A stretch of 40,680 nucleotides of DNA from Acidimicrobiia bacterium (GCA_016215655.1 JACRIT010000069.1:1-40680); one strand, 5' to 3'. Positions 24,275 to 32,310 are shown, counted from the first letter of the stretch. The notes: generated by a model not told the origin, from the sequence alone. Translations and numbers: made by a program.

Positions 24275-26019
24275 GCGAGCAACTCCTCCATGCCGGTGCG
24301 CAACAGCGACGAGAAGCGCGAGTCGGGATCGGCCGCCAGGGCGGTGCGCGGGCCGTACTCGACGACCCTCCCACCGTCGAGGATGAGAATGTCGTCGGCT
24401 CGATCCACGGTCGCCAGCCGGTGGGCGATGATGACGCCGGTGCGCCCTCCGAGCAGACGGTCGACGGCGCGCTCGATGAGCACCTCGGTGGCGGGGTCGA
24501 GCCGTGACGAGGCCTCATCGAGGATCACCAACCCCGGGTCCCTGAGGAAGATGCGGGTGAAGGCGAGCAGCTGCGCCTGACCGGCGGAGACCCCGCCGGA
24601 GCCCGACTCGAGCATCGTGTCGAGCCCGTTCGTCAGCGATGCCATCCAGGCACGGATGCCCAGTTCGTCGAGCACCGCCCAGAGGCGCTCCTCGGGGATG
24701 GTGTCGTCGAAGAACGTGAGGTTCTCCCGGACGGTCGCCCGGAACAGCTGGACCTCCTGGGTGACCATGCCGATGCGGGCGCGTCGATCCGTCCGATCGA
24801 CCCGGCGCAGATCGACGCCGCCGATCTCGATCGTTCCCGCCACCGGGTCGTAGAGCCGGGTGAGGAGCCGGGCAAGCGTCGACTTCCCCGATCCGGTACG
24901 GCCGAGGATGCCGAGGAGTCGTCCCGGCGCGAGGTGCAGTTCGAGGCCGTCGAGGACGATCTCGTCCGCATCGTCGCGGTAGGCGAAATCGACGTGGTCG
25001 AAGCGCACCGAAAGCGGCCCTGCGGGAAGTTCCTCGGTTCCGGTCTCGGGGAGGTGGGTGGTGGCGGCAAACAACTCCTCCACCCGGGCGATGCCGGCCC
25101 CGGCCTTCTGCAGATCCTCCATCTGGGTTCGGATCTGATCGATGGGATGGCGGATCATCTCGGTGTAGTGGAACACGAGGTAGACGGCGCCGATCGTCAT
25201 GGCTCCGTCGCGCACCAGTGGCGCTCCCAGCCCGAACACGAGCGCCAGGCCGAACACGTACACGGCGATCGATGAGGACCACAGCAGCGAGAACCCGAAC
25301 CGACCGCGTACTTCGAGCGGCAGCCACTCGCGATGGATCGTCGTGAAGCGATGCATCATGTAGGGCACGGCTCCATTCGCCCGGATGTCCTCGGTGCCTC
25401 CGAGCTGCTCGCCGAGGAAGCCGAAGAACGCGGCCCGCTTGCCCTTCACCTCTCGCCACCAGGGAATGGCGATGGCCTGGATCTTCACCATGAAGGCCAT
25501 GGCGGCGGCGGCGAAGATCGTCATGCCCAGTCCGATGAGAGGGTGCTCGCGCCACATGAGGGCGACGATCCCCATCACGAGCAGGGTGTTGCCCACGACC
25601 TGCACGACGAACGCGGAGAAGAAGTTCGACAGGGTGGTGACGTCGCCATCGATGCGCTCGATCAGCTCGCCCGGGGTCCTCGTCTTGTGGAACGAGAGAT
25701 CGAGCTCGAGGAGGTGTTGGGTGAGTTCGACACGCATCTCGTTGGTCGCCGACCACCCGATGTGGGCGGCGAAATAGGTGGCGGCGACGCTCAGCGCCTG
25801 GTGCCCCACGGCGAGAAGCACGAAGCCGGCGGCGAGCGCCGTCAGTTCGGAGAGTTCGGCTCCCGCCGTGGCGCCGTCGATGAAGGACCGGATGAGCTGC
25901 GGATTCACCACCTGGAAGGCGATCCCGGTGAAGAGCAGCGCAAACAGCACCACCACCCTGGCTCGGAGTGGTCGCAGGTACTTTCTGAGGAGGCGCCAGT
26001 AGGCGCGGACCGGGATCAT
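24271..26019 (-). CDS. ABC exporter half-transporter with canonical catalytic site
   Basis: A 582-residue membrane-ATPase fusion, the partner of the next gene. The membrane domain (about residues 10-320) precedes the ATPase with Walker A GRTGSGKST, signature VSAGQ (changed from LSGGQ), Walker B LVILDEASS with the catalytic Glu, and switch IIAHRLAT. The heterodimer thus has one good site (this Walker A/B with the partner LSGGQ) and one degenerate site (partner Asp with this VSAGQ). The ATG at 26019 was chosen because AGGAG precedes it by four bases and the protein then starts at the usual place. Earlier in-frame codons read from non-coding DNA. It is divergent from the HPRT gene across heptad element E. 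Confidence 0.93.
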   Translation of the reverse strand: MIPVRAYWRLLRKYLRPLRARVVVLFALLFTGIAFQVVNPQLIRSFIDGATAGAELSELTALAAGFVLLAVGHQALSVAATYFAAHIGWSATNEMRVELTQHLLELDLSFHKTRTPGELIERIDGDVTTLSNFFSAFVVQVVGNTLLVMGIVALMWREHPLIGLGMTIFAAAAMAFMVKIQAIAIPWWREVKGKRAAFFGFLGEQLGGTEDIRANGAVPYMMHRFTTIHREWLPLEVRGRFGFSLLWSSSIAVYVFGLALVFGLGAPLVRDGAMTIGAVYLVFHYTEMIRHPIDQIRTQMEDLQKAGAGIARVEELFAATTHLPETGTEELPAGPLSVRFDHVDFAYRDDADEIVLDGLELHLAPGRLLGILGRTGSGKSTLARLLTRLYDPVAGTIEIGGVDLRRVDRTDRRARIGMVTQEVQLFRATVRENLTFFDDTIPEERLWAVLDELGIRAWMASLTNGLDTMLESGSGGVSAGQAQLLAFTRIFLRDPGLVILDEASSRLDPATEVLIERAVDRLLGGRTGVIIAHRLATVDRADDILILDGGRVVEYGPRTALAADPDSRFSSLLRTGMEELLA

Positions 26020-26120
26020 GAGGCTCCTGGAATCGATGGGCGCAGGACGCGCCAAAGGGAGGGGGGTCTGAAGGTGGGGCCCGCCGCCGGAAAGCCGAAG
26101 GAACTGTGGCACGGAGCAGC

Positions 26121-26281
26121 GCAGTTCGCAACTTCGGCAATTCGCGATTCGTCAGTCCCGCGGCTCGCCCAAGACTTGGTCTCGTGGCTTGGTGTGGCGC
26201 TGCGATGCCGCCGCTCGGCGCAATTCGTCAAAGCGTTCAAGCCGGGTCCGGGTCTGACGAATTGCGAATTGCGAATTGCGT
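26121..26281. repeat. Heptad repeat element E (large palindrome in a divergent promoter region)
   Basis: The left arm, 26127-26155, consists of 7-bp words (gcagttc, gcaactt, cggcaat, tcgcgat, tcgtcag). It is a near-exact inverted copy of the right arm, 26254-26280 (ctgacga, attgcga, attgcga, attgcgt). The 98-base middle has no clear gene. This is the only element placed upstream of both flanking genes, the ABC exporter and HPRT. Confidence 0.8.
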
Positions 26282-26323
26282 TTGTTCCAGGTCCCCCCAG
26301 GCGCGCCGACTACCGTGCCGCGC

Positions 26324-26860
26324 GTGGGCGACACCCTCACCACGCTGATCTCCGAGGACCTCATCGCCGATCGGGTCGGCGAGCTCGCCGCGCAGATCGA
26401 CGCCGAGTACCGCGACCAGGGTGATCTGATCCTCGTGGGCGTGCTCAAGGGGTCGTTCGTCTTTCTCGCCGATCTGGCCCGGCGGCTCACCATCCCGCAT
26501 CGGATCGAGTTCATTGCGGTCTCGTCGTACGGCGATCGGGAGAGTGAGGATCCCGGGGCGGTCCGCCTCATCCTCGACGTTCGCCACGACATCGGTGGCC
26601 GCCACGTCCTCGTCGTCGAAGACATCGTCGACACCGGCTACACGCTCTCCTACCTCGTTCGCCTTCTCAACGCCCGCCTTCCCGCTTCATTGCGCACCTG
26701 CACGCTGTTGCGCAAGCCCGATCGAGCCAAGGTCGCTGTCACCATCGACTACCTCGGGTTCGACATCCCGGACGTCTGGGTGGTCGGCTACGGGCTCGAC
26801 TACGCCGAGCGCTATCGGACCCTGCCAAGGATCTGTGCGATGAAGCCTCCGGCGGCCTGA
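26324..26860 (+). CDS. hpt: Hypoxanthine phosphoribosyltransferase
   Basis: About 178 residues, the normal size for bacterial HPRT. It salvages hypoxanthine and guanine to IMP and GMP using PRPP. Family motifs are LVGVLKGSFVFLADL early, VSSYGDRES (flexible active-site loop), the PRPP motif VLVVEDIVDTGYTLSYL, and FDIPDVWVVGYGLDYAERYR near the end. The start is GTG 26324 or the in-frame GTG 26315; the window has no ATG fitting better, as ATG 26276 lies within the repeat. Salvage and breakdown genes lie side by side here. Heptad element F follows the stop. Confidence 0.95.
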   Translation: MGDTLTTLISEDLIADRVGELAAQIDAEYRDQGDLILVGVLKGSFVFLADLARRLTIPHRIEFIAVSSYGDRESEDPGAVRLILDVRHDIGGRHVLVVEDIVDTGYTLSYLVRLLNARLPASLRTCTLLRKPDRAKVAVTIDYLGFDIPDVWVVGYGLDYAERYRTLPRICAMKPPAA

Positions 26861-26870
26861 GGCCTCCAGA

Positions 26871-26950
26871 GGAGTCATCGGTCATCAGTCCTCAGCCAGC
26901 ATCGACTCCATGCTCGCCCGCGCGACTCCGACTGACGACTGAGGACTAGC
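26871..26950. repeat. Heptad repeat element F (palindromic)
   Basis: Left words ggagtca, tcggtca, tcagtcc, tcagcca and right words cgactcc, gactgac, gactgag, gactagc lie either side of a short middle. AGTCCTCAG at 26887-26895 pairs exactly with 26939-26947. The words match those of element A. It lies between HPRT and the DUF6986-like gene, both on the plus strand. Confidence 0.75.
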
Positions 26951-26958
26951 TTCCCCCC

Positions 26959-28314
26959 ATGGACCGCACCCTCCCCGACAGCCTCGTGAAGTCCCTGGCA
27001 GCGCGGCTCGATGCCGATGACGACGCTCGCTCGGCGTTTCCCGGGGACTCCGGGGCGCGCCAGCCGGTCCACACGATGTATGGGGGAGCGCAGCTCTTCC
27101 AGTCGGACTCTGCGATCCGGCTCGGGGAGGCGGCGCTGCGGGCACTCGATGCGTATGCCCCGGATGCCACCGTCCTGGCCGGGGCGCTGGGCCGCCCCGG
27201 GGACGATCCGATCGTGGCGGCGCTGTACCCGCGCATCGTGGAGAAGCTGCGGCGCGAACCGGTCGAGGACTATCGCATCGACTTCGAGGACGGCTTCGGA
27301 GTGCGACCCGATCCCGAGGAGGACCGCGCCGCCTGGGAGGCTGCCGACGAGGTGTACGCCGGGATGGTGAACGCCACCCTGCCGCCGTTCATCGGCATCC
27401 GGATCAAGCAGTTCAGCCCCGAGCTGCGGGGCCGTGCGCTGCGGACCCTCGATCTCTTTATGACCCGATTGGTGAAGCGCTCGGGAGGGGCGATCCCGGA
27501 GCGGTTCCATGTGACCCTCCCCAAGGTGCTGTCGGTGGAGCAGGCCGCGGTCTTCGACACCGCGCTCGGTGAGTTGGAGTCGCGCCTCGGTCTCGCCTCC
27601 GGGTCGATCCACTCGGAATTGATGATCGAGATCACCCGGTCGATCTTCGACGAGGAGGGCCGGGTGAACGTGGCGCGGCTGGTGCGAGCCGCCGGGCCGC
27701 GGTGCGTCGCCGCCCACTTCGGCACCTACGACTACACCGCGTCGTGCCAGATCACGGCGGCCCATCAGGGGATGACGCATCCGGCGTGCGACTTCGCCCG
27801 CCACGTGATGCAGGTGGCCCTGGCCGGCACCGGTGTCTGGCTGTCGGATGGCGCCACGAACGTGATGCCGGTGCCCATCCATCGCGGGGACCGCCTCAGC
27901 AGTGCCCAGATCGCCGAGAACCGCGACGCCGTCCATCATGCCTGGAGGCAGCATTTCGACGAGATCCGGCACTCGCTGGTGCACGGCTTCTATCAGGGGT
28001 GGGATCTGCATCCGGCGCAGCTCGTCACCCGGTATGCCGCCGTGCAGTCGTTCTTCCTCGAGAGCATGGACGCCGCCGCCGGTCGTCTGTCCAACTTCGT
28101 CGAAAAGGCCACCCAGGCGACGCTCGTGGGCGACGTGTTCGACGATGCCGCCACCGGTCAGGGCCTCCTCAACTTCTTCGCCCGGGCGGTCAACAGTGGA
28201 TCGATCACCGAGGACGAGGCGTCGGCCCGCACCGGCGTGACCTTGCAGGAACTGCGTGACCGCTCCTTCCTGAAGATCCTGGAGAACCGGCGGAGGCCGA
28301 CAGCTCACCGCTGA
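26959..28314 (+). CDS. DUF6986-like TIM-barrel protein (HpcH/HpaI or citrate-lyase-like fold)
   Basis: A 451-residue cytoplasmic protein of uncertain function. It resembles the family I recall as DUF6986. The metal-site pattern YRIDFEDGFG near residue 105, RFHVTLPKV, LMIEITRSIF and HFGTYDYTAS fits the PEP/pyruvate-binding TIM-barrel superfamily that includes citrate lyase beta, malyl-CoA lyase and malate synthase. A C-C bond lyase or synthase acting on glyoxylate is an attractive idea, because ureidoglycolate, the end product of the linked urate pathway, yields glyoxylate. This is inference only. ATG start; it follows element F by eight bases. Confidence 0.75.
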   Translation: MDRTLPDSLVKSLAARLDADDDARSAFPGDSGARQPVHTMYGGAQLFQSDSAIRLGEAALRALDAYAPDATVLAGALGRPGDDPIVAALYPRIVEKLRREPVEDYRIDFEDGFGVRPDPEEDRAAWEAADEVYAGMVNATLPPFIGIRIKQFSPELRGRALRTLDLFMTRLVKRSGGAIPERFHVTLPKVLSVEQAAVFDTALGELESRLGLASGSIHSELMIEITRSIFDEEGRVNVARLVRAAGPRCVAAHFGTYDYTASCQITAAHQGMTHPACDFARHVMQVALAGTGVWLSDGATNVMPVPIHRGDRLSSAQIAENRDAVHHAWRQHFDEIRHSLVHGFYQGWDLHPAQLVTRYAAVQSFFLESMDAAAGRLSNFVEKATQATLVGDVFDDAATGQGLLNFFARAVNSGSITEDEASARTGVTLQELRDRSFLKILENRRRPTAHR

Positions 28315-28318
28315 CAGG

Positions 28319-28348
28319 GAGCGAAAGGACCGACCGTATCCTTCGCTC
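28319..28348 (+). other. Hairpin touching the lgt start codon
   Basis: GAGCGAAAGGA at 28319-28329 pairs with TCCTTCGCTC at 28339-28348 with one bulged base, and the GTG start follows at once. The purine-rich left arm (AAAGGA) is the only Shine-Dalgarno-like stretch and would be hidden in the stem. This could be a translation switch, or a terminator for the upstream gene. Confidence 0.5.
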
Positions 28349-29179
28349 GTGGTTCTGGCTTCTTTCCCGTCGCCGCCGTTCAACAGCTTCGACATCGGGC
28401 CGCTCACGATCCACATCTACGGGATCACGATGGGCCTGGCGGTGGCGACGGCATGGATGCTCACCGTGCGCCGCTATGAGCGAATGGGTGGGGATCCGGC
28501 GGTGGCCGAGCGGGCCGCATTCTGGGCGGTGGTGCTCGGGTTCACCGGTGCCCGTCTCGCCTATGTGAGCACCCACTGGTATCGCTTCGAGGGCGATTGG
28601 CTCGGCGTCTTGCGGATCTGGGAGGGGGGCATCGCCATGTTCGGCGGCCTCACCGCCGGGGCGCTGGCGGCCGTGTGGTTCGTCCGTCGTTCCGGAGGGT
28701 CGTTTCCCGCCTTCGCCGACGCTGTGGCCATCGGCCTCCCTGCGGCCCAGGCGATGGGGAGGTGGGGCAACTACTTCAACCAGGAGTTGTTCGGCACGCC
28801 CACGACGGTGCCGTGGGCGGTGGAGATCGACCCGGCCCATCGCCCGGCCGCGTATGCCGACGCCGCCACCTTCCATCCCACCTTTCTCTATGAGTCGCTG
28901 TGGAGCGTCGGCACGGTCGTTGCGCTGCTCTGGGTGGAGCGGCGGTTCCGGCTTCGTGGCGGCAGCCTGCTCCTCTGCTATCTGGTCTCGTATGGAACGG
29001 TGCGGTTCCTGCTCGAGCTCATCCGCACCGACACCACGTTCCGATTCCTTGGTCTGAGTCGCAACGGCTGGGTGGCGACGGGAGTGGTCTTGGGGGCGAG
29101 TGTCTGGCTGGTGATCCGGCAGTCATCACTCTTCAGTCGTCGGTCAACAACCGAACGAGATGCTCTGGCTGAAGACTGA
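28349..29179 (+). CDS. lgt: Prolipoprotein diacylglyceryl transferase
   Basis: A 276-residue, seven-helix membrane enzyme that lipidates the lipobox cysteine of prolipoproteins, the first step before signal peptidase II. It has the canonical HIYGITMGLAVA start, GGIAMFGGLTAG, the signature GRWGNYFNQELFG near residue 130 with all key residues, and HPTFLYESLW. Lipoprotein substrates in this window include the metal-binding protein and the sugar dehydrogenase. The start is GTG, abutting a hairpin. The last 20 or so codons run through the left arm of heptad element G, giving a non-family tail. It converges with puuD. Confidence 0.95.
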   Translation: MVLASFPSPPFNSFDIGPLTIHIYGITMGLAVATAWMLTVRRYERMGGDPAVAERAAFWAVVLGFTGARLAYVSTHWYRFEGDWLGVLRIWEGGIAMFGGLTAGALAAVWFVRRSGGSFPAFADAVAIGLPAAQAMGRWGNYFNQELFGTPTTVPWAVEIDPAHRPAAYADAATFHPTFLYESLWSVGTVVALLWVERRFRLRGGSLLLCYLVSYGTVRFLLELIRTDTTFRFLGLSRNGWVATGVVLGASVWLVIRQSSLFSRRSTTERDALAED

Positions 29180-29203
29180 AGACTGAGGGCTGACGGCTAC
29201 CCG
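29117..29203. repeat. Heptad repeat element G (palindrome across the lgt 3' end)
   Basis: Left words cggcagt, catcact, cttcagt, cgtcggt lie in the lgt coding end. Right words ctgaaga, ctgaaga, ctgaggg, ctgacgg cover the lgt stop and reach the puuD stop. Arms 29117-29137 and 29175-29196 pair with few mismatches around ACTGAAGA, forming a likely two-way terminator between converging genes. Confidence 0.78.
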
Positions 29204-30354
29204 CCCTCCGCCCACTCGACCACCTTTGCCCGTTCCTCATCCGTCATCAGCGTGGCGTTGTTGCGCGGCATGAAGCCCGAGGCGACCACATCCGCAACGA
29301 GGGGAGCGCGCTCGGCGAGCTGGGCAGGGGTGTCGAAGGTGATGCCCTTGGGGGGACTGGACACGCGCGGTTGCGTGGGCTCGGCCGAGTGGCACGGGGT
29401 GCAGCGCATCTGCACGATCGCCCACACATCGTCGGGCACATCGCTCCCCGTCACCCGGGCTGGAGCGGCGACGACGGCGAGGGCGACCATTGCCACCACC
29501 GCCGCTGGCAGGATCCACACGTTGCGATGCCCCCGGCCCCGCAGGTTGAACCAGTGCCGCACGGCGGCTCCGGTGACGGCGAGACCGCCGAGCAGTGCCC
29601 AGTTCCACGATCCGGCGAAGGTCGAGGGGAAGTGGTTGCTGATCATGATGAACACCACAGGAAGGGTGAGGTAGTTGTTGTGCAGCGAGCGTCGCGCCGC
29701 TTCCTCGCCCGGTGCCGGGTCGGGCACCTCGCCGCGGGCCATCGCTTCGACCATCCTCCGTTGTGAGGGGATGATCACGAAGAACACATTGGCCGCCATC
29801 AGCGTCCCGATGAGTGCCCCGGTGTGGATGTAGGCACCCCGACCGGTCAGCACCTGGGAGTACCCGAAGGCGACGGCCACACCGAGCGCCAAGCCCGAAA
29901 CCGCGAGCCAGCCCGGATGGCTACGGAGCAAACGGCACAGGTGGTGATAGGCGAGCCAGCCGGCGGCAAGGCTGCCGAGGCCGAACGCCATGAGCCCCCA
30001 TCGGGGGAGATCCCACCGGTTCGGATCGACGGCGATGCCGGATGGGCCGAGGTAATAGACGACGAAGAGGAGCGAGATGCCGCTCACCCACGTCGCGTAC
30101 GCCTCCCACTTGAACCAGTGCAGGGTCGTGGGCAGGCGCTCCGGAGCCACCTGGTACTTCACCACCCGGTAGAAGCCGCCTCCGTGCACCGACCACACTT
30201 CGCCGGCCACTCCCGGCTCGGGCTGGTGCGGGGGCCGGATGTGGTTGTTGAGCCAGTTGAAGTAGAACGAGGTGCCGATCCAGGCGATGCCGACGATGAC
30301 ATGGATCCAGCGCACCGCGAGATCGAGCCACTCCCCGAGATGGGACTCGAGCAC
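29197..30354 (-). CDS. puuD: Urate hydroxylase PuuD (membrane protein with cytochrome c domain)
   Basis: A 385-residue integral membrane urate oxidase. About eight membrane helices from residue 10 to 310 include WIHVIVGIAWIGTSFYFNWLNNH, GGGFYRVVKYQVAPE, HWFKWEAYATWVSG and HNNYLTLPVVFIMISNHFP. A C-terminal cytochrome c domain has the heme motif CTPCH and the later GFMPRNNATLM methionine. PuuD-type enzymes convert urate to 5-hydroxyisourate and pass electrons to the respiratory chain instead of making hydrogen peroxide. The start is GTG, three bases after the HIU hydrolase stop, so its product is passed between adjacent gene products. It is the last gene of the minus-strand ureide group. Confidence 0.93.
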   Translation of the reverse strand: MLESHLGEWLDLAVRWIHVIVGIAWIGTSFYFNWLNNHIRPPHQPEPGVAGEVWSVHGGGFYRVVKYQVAPERLPTTLHWFKWEAYATWVSGISLLFVVYYLGPSGIAVDPNRWDLPRWGLMAFGLGSLAAGWLAYHHLCRLLRSHPGWLAVSGLALGVAVAFGYSQVLTGRGAYIHTGALIGTLMAANVFFVIIPSQRRMVEAMARGEVPDPAPGEEAARRSLHNNYLTLPVVFIMISNHFPSTFAGSWNWALLGGLAVTGAAVRHWFNLRGRGHRNVWILPAAVVAMVALAVVAAPARVTGSDVPDDVWAIVQMRCTPCHSAEPTQPRVSSPPKGITFDTPAQLAERAPLVADVVASGFMPRNNATLMTDEERAKVVEWAEGG

Positions 30355-30357
30355 CGC

Positions 30358-30684
30358 TCACGAACCCCGGTAGGTGGTGTAGCCGTGCGGTGCGAGCAGG
30401 AGCGGAATGTGGTGATGTTCCTCGGGTGCGGTGACGCGCAGGGTGATCACGACCTCCGGGTAGAACGCCGCCGGTCCGAGATAGGCCCCGGTGGCGAAGG
30501 TGATGCGATACGTGGCCGCCTCGAGCGGTTCACCCGCGAGGAGATCGGCCACGCGTCCATTGCCGTCGGTGGCTCCGGTGCCGACGACGACCCAGGTGTC
30601 GCCCTTGCGCACCGCCGCGGTGACGGCGACACCCGACGCGGGACGGCCGAGGGCGGTGTCGAGGATGTGGGTGCTCAAGCTCAC
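30358..30684 (-). CDS. uraH: 5-hydroxyisourate hydrolase (transthyretin-like)
   Basis: A 108-residue enzyme hydrolysing 5-hydroxyisourate to OHCU, the second step of urate breakdown. It begins LSTHILDTALGRPA (catalytic His), holds the FYPEVVITLRV strand and HHHIPLLLAPHGY, and ends with the diagnostic YRGS tetrapeptide. Length is normal for the family. The start is a GTG with AAGGGGG a few bases upstream. It lies directly before puuD; element H separates it from the OHCU decarboxylase gene. Confidence 0.96.
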   Translation of the reverse strand: MSLSTHILDTALGRPASGVAVTAAVRKGDTWVVVGTGATDGNGRVADLLAGEPLEAATYRITFATGAYLGPAAFYPEVVITLRVTAPEEHHHIPLLLAPHGYTTYRGS

Positions 30685-30724
30685 AGGTCCCCCTTGTCAC
30701 GGCAGGTGGGGTCGCGAGCGAGGG

Positions 30725-30835
30725 GATGGCAGAGGGCAGACGGCAGAGGGCGACAGACCTGCTGGCGCGGGAATTGGAGCGAGGGGCGAGGCCGTCGTGA
30801 TCTGCCATCTGCTGTCTGCAATCTGCCCTCTCCCT
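30725..30835. repeat. Heptad repeat element H (palindromic)
   Basis: Left words gatggca, gagggca, gacggca, gagggcg and right words tctgcca, tctgctg, tctgcaa, tctgccc are imperfect inverted copies (30732-30749 against about 30813-30830) around a 50-60 base middle. It splits the ureide gene group between the OHCU decarboxylase and HIU hydrolase genes. Confidence 0.78.
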
Positions 30836-30847
30836 TTCGCAGTTTCA

Positions 30848-31348
30848 TCAATCTATCCCGAGCAACCGTCTCAGTCGTTGCTCCGTGATCGTGGCTTGCT
30901 CGCCGGCGGCGGTGAGGAACTCCTCATCGGGTTCGTTCTCGAGCCGGCTCCGGCAGCGTTCGAGGAGCTGCTCGGCGCTGCGCCCGGCGGCGGCCACGAG
31001 GTACCCATGGCCGAAGCGCGCCTCGTAGGCGCGATTGCACTCCGCGATGGCGGCGCGGACGTCATCGGTGGTGTCGCGGCTCGCGGCCTGTTCGGCTCGC
31101 GACCAGACGGCATGACGGTCGTCGCCGGCGGGACGTTCGCCGATGCGGGGGTGGGCGGCGAACGCCTGCAGCCAATCCTCCTCGCCCAGGGTCCACCACA
31201 CATCGGAGGCCGTGGTGAGGAGACGCTCGACGTCGTCGAACGGGCGGCGCGCCGCCATGGCCTGGGCCCAGGCATCGGAGGCGCAGCAGCCCAGCAGCAC
31301 GGTGATCGCCTCAGCCGGGGTCATCCGGTTCAGGTCGGCGAGATCCAC
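30848..31348 (-). CDS. uraD: OHCU decarboxylase
   Basis: A 166-residue enzyme decarboxylating 2-oxo-4-hydroxy-4-carboxy-5-ureidoimidazoline to S-allantoin, the third step of urate breakdown. Motifs are the cofactor-free catalytic His/Glu region FAAHPRIGE, SRAEQA, and NRAYEARFGHGYLVAAAGRSAEQLL. I chose GTG 31348, because AAGGAG lies nine bases upstream; it overlaps the allantoicase end by 19 bp. ATG 31324 is the alternative, which would trim eight residues. Confidence 0.94.
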   Translation of the reverse strand: MDLADLNRMTPAEAITVLLGCCASDAWAQAMAARRPFDDVERLLTTASDVWWTLGEEDWLQAFAAHPRIGERPAGDDRHAVWSRAEQAASRDTTDDVRAAIAECNRAYEARFGHGYLVAAAGRSAEQLLERCRSRLENEPDEEFLTAAGEQATITEQRLRRLLGID

Positions 31349-32310
31349 GGCTCCCTGCTCCTTCCCCAGGCATGGAATCGGGCGACGCCACCGTCGGGGT
31401 GGATGTCGAGCCGGAGGTGGGTCGCCGGCGCGCCCGACACGTCGAAGCGATGGATCGAATCGGGGAGCAACGGAGTGCGCTCGAGCAGCGGCGACCATGC
31501 CGGGTGTCCCGGATCGGGCCCTTCGACGGTCGGAGCGTCGATGGCGGACACGGCGGCCGATCCGGGCGCATTGCCCTTGAAGTGGGTCGTGTCGATCTCG
31601 AGGCGCTCGATGGCCCCTCGTCCGGCAAGCCGGATGACGGCCCAGTCGTTGCCCGGCCCCCGGCGGCGCCTGGTCTCCCATCCATCCCACATCCCGAGCG
31701 CCGGGCCCGCCACGAGCATGCGGTTCGGCGACGAGTAGTGCCGGTTCGAGCAGTCGACGGCGCGGGCTCCGGCAGCGAGCGCCGCCAGATCGACCAGCGA
31801 TCCATCGAGCAACCCCGGGGGAGGGATCGGATCCCCGAGCACGCGAAGGCGGGCCACACCACCGTCGGGGTGGATGACGAAACGGAGATGGGTGGCGGCG
31901 ACGGGCCGCTCGAGATCGATCGGGATGCGGGTGTCGCCTTTGAGGGCTGTGCGGGGGACGACTGCCGACCACGGAGTGTCCTCCGCGGGATCGCCGTCGA
32001 GCACGACCGCCCCGAGCTCGCACGATTCGGGGTAGTTGCCGGTGAAGAACGAGGTGTCCACCACCACGCGCCGCACGATGCCGGCGATGCCGAGGCGAAG
32101 GATCGCCCAATCCTCTCCGGGTTCGCGCCGCCGCCGCGTCTCCCAGCCGTCCATCCACTTGCCACGGTCGGTGTAGCGATGCGGATCCCATACCGGATCG
32201 GCATCCGCCACCAGGTTCTCCTTCTCGGCGAAGAACTCGTCATTGGCGGCGAGCACCTTGCCACCGACCCGGGCCGCAGCGAGGTCGACGAGGAGATCGT
32301 CGTCGGTCAT
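31330..32310 (-). CDS. alc: Allantoicase
   Basis: A 326-residue enzyme splitting allantoate into ureidoglycolate and urea. Two tandem allantoicase (jelly-roll) domains are evident from paired blocks: DGWETRRRREPGEDWAI with DGWETRRRRGPGNDWAV, VDTSFFTGNYP with IDTTHFKGNAP, and THLRFVIHPDGGVARL with THLRLDIHPDGGVARF. The N-terminal DLAAARVGGKVLAANDEFFAEKEN block is typical (given here as its family signature). The ATG overlaps the allantoinase stop (ATGA). Gene order runs allantoinase, allantoicase, OHCU decarboxylase, HIU hydrolase, PuuD: the last two steps come first on the transcript. Confidence 0.96.
   Translation of the reverse strand: MTDDDLLVDLAAARVGGKVLAANDEFFAEKENLVADADPVWDPHRYTDRGKWMDGWETRRRREPGEDWAILRLGIAGIVRRVVVDTSFFTGNYPESCELGAVVLDGDPAEDTPWSAVVPRTALKGDTRIPIDLERPVAATHLRFVIHPDGGVARLRVLGDPIPPPGLLDGSLVDLAALAAGARAVDCSNRHYSSPNRMLVAGPALGMWDGWETRRRRGPGNDWAVIRLAGRGAIERLEIDTTHFKGNAPGSAAVSAIDAPTVEGPDPGHPAWSPLLERTPLLPDSIHRFDVSGAPATHLRLDIHPDGGVARFHAWGRSREPWISPT

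Noticed and set aside
22622-24580. A 652-codon plus-strand open frame opposite the ABC exporter genes
   Set aside because: His/Glu/Gly-rich composition with no domain, and both exporter genes on the other strand carry complete motifs.
26020-26112. Longer ABC exporter reading frame starting at 26112
   Set aside because: ATG 26019 has a good AGGAG four bases upstream and fits the family N-terminus.
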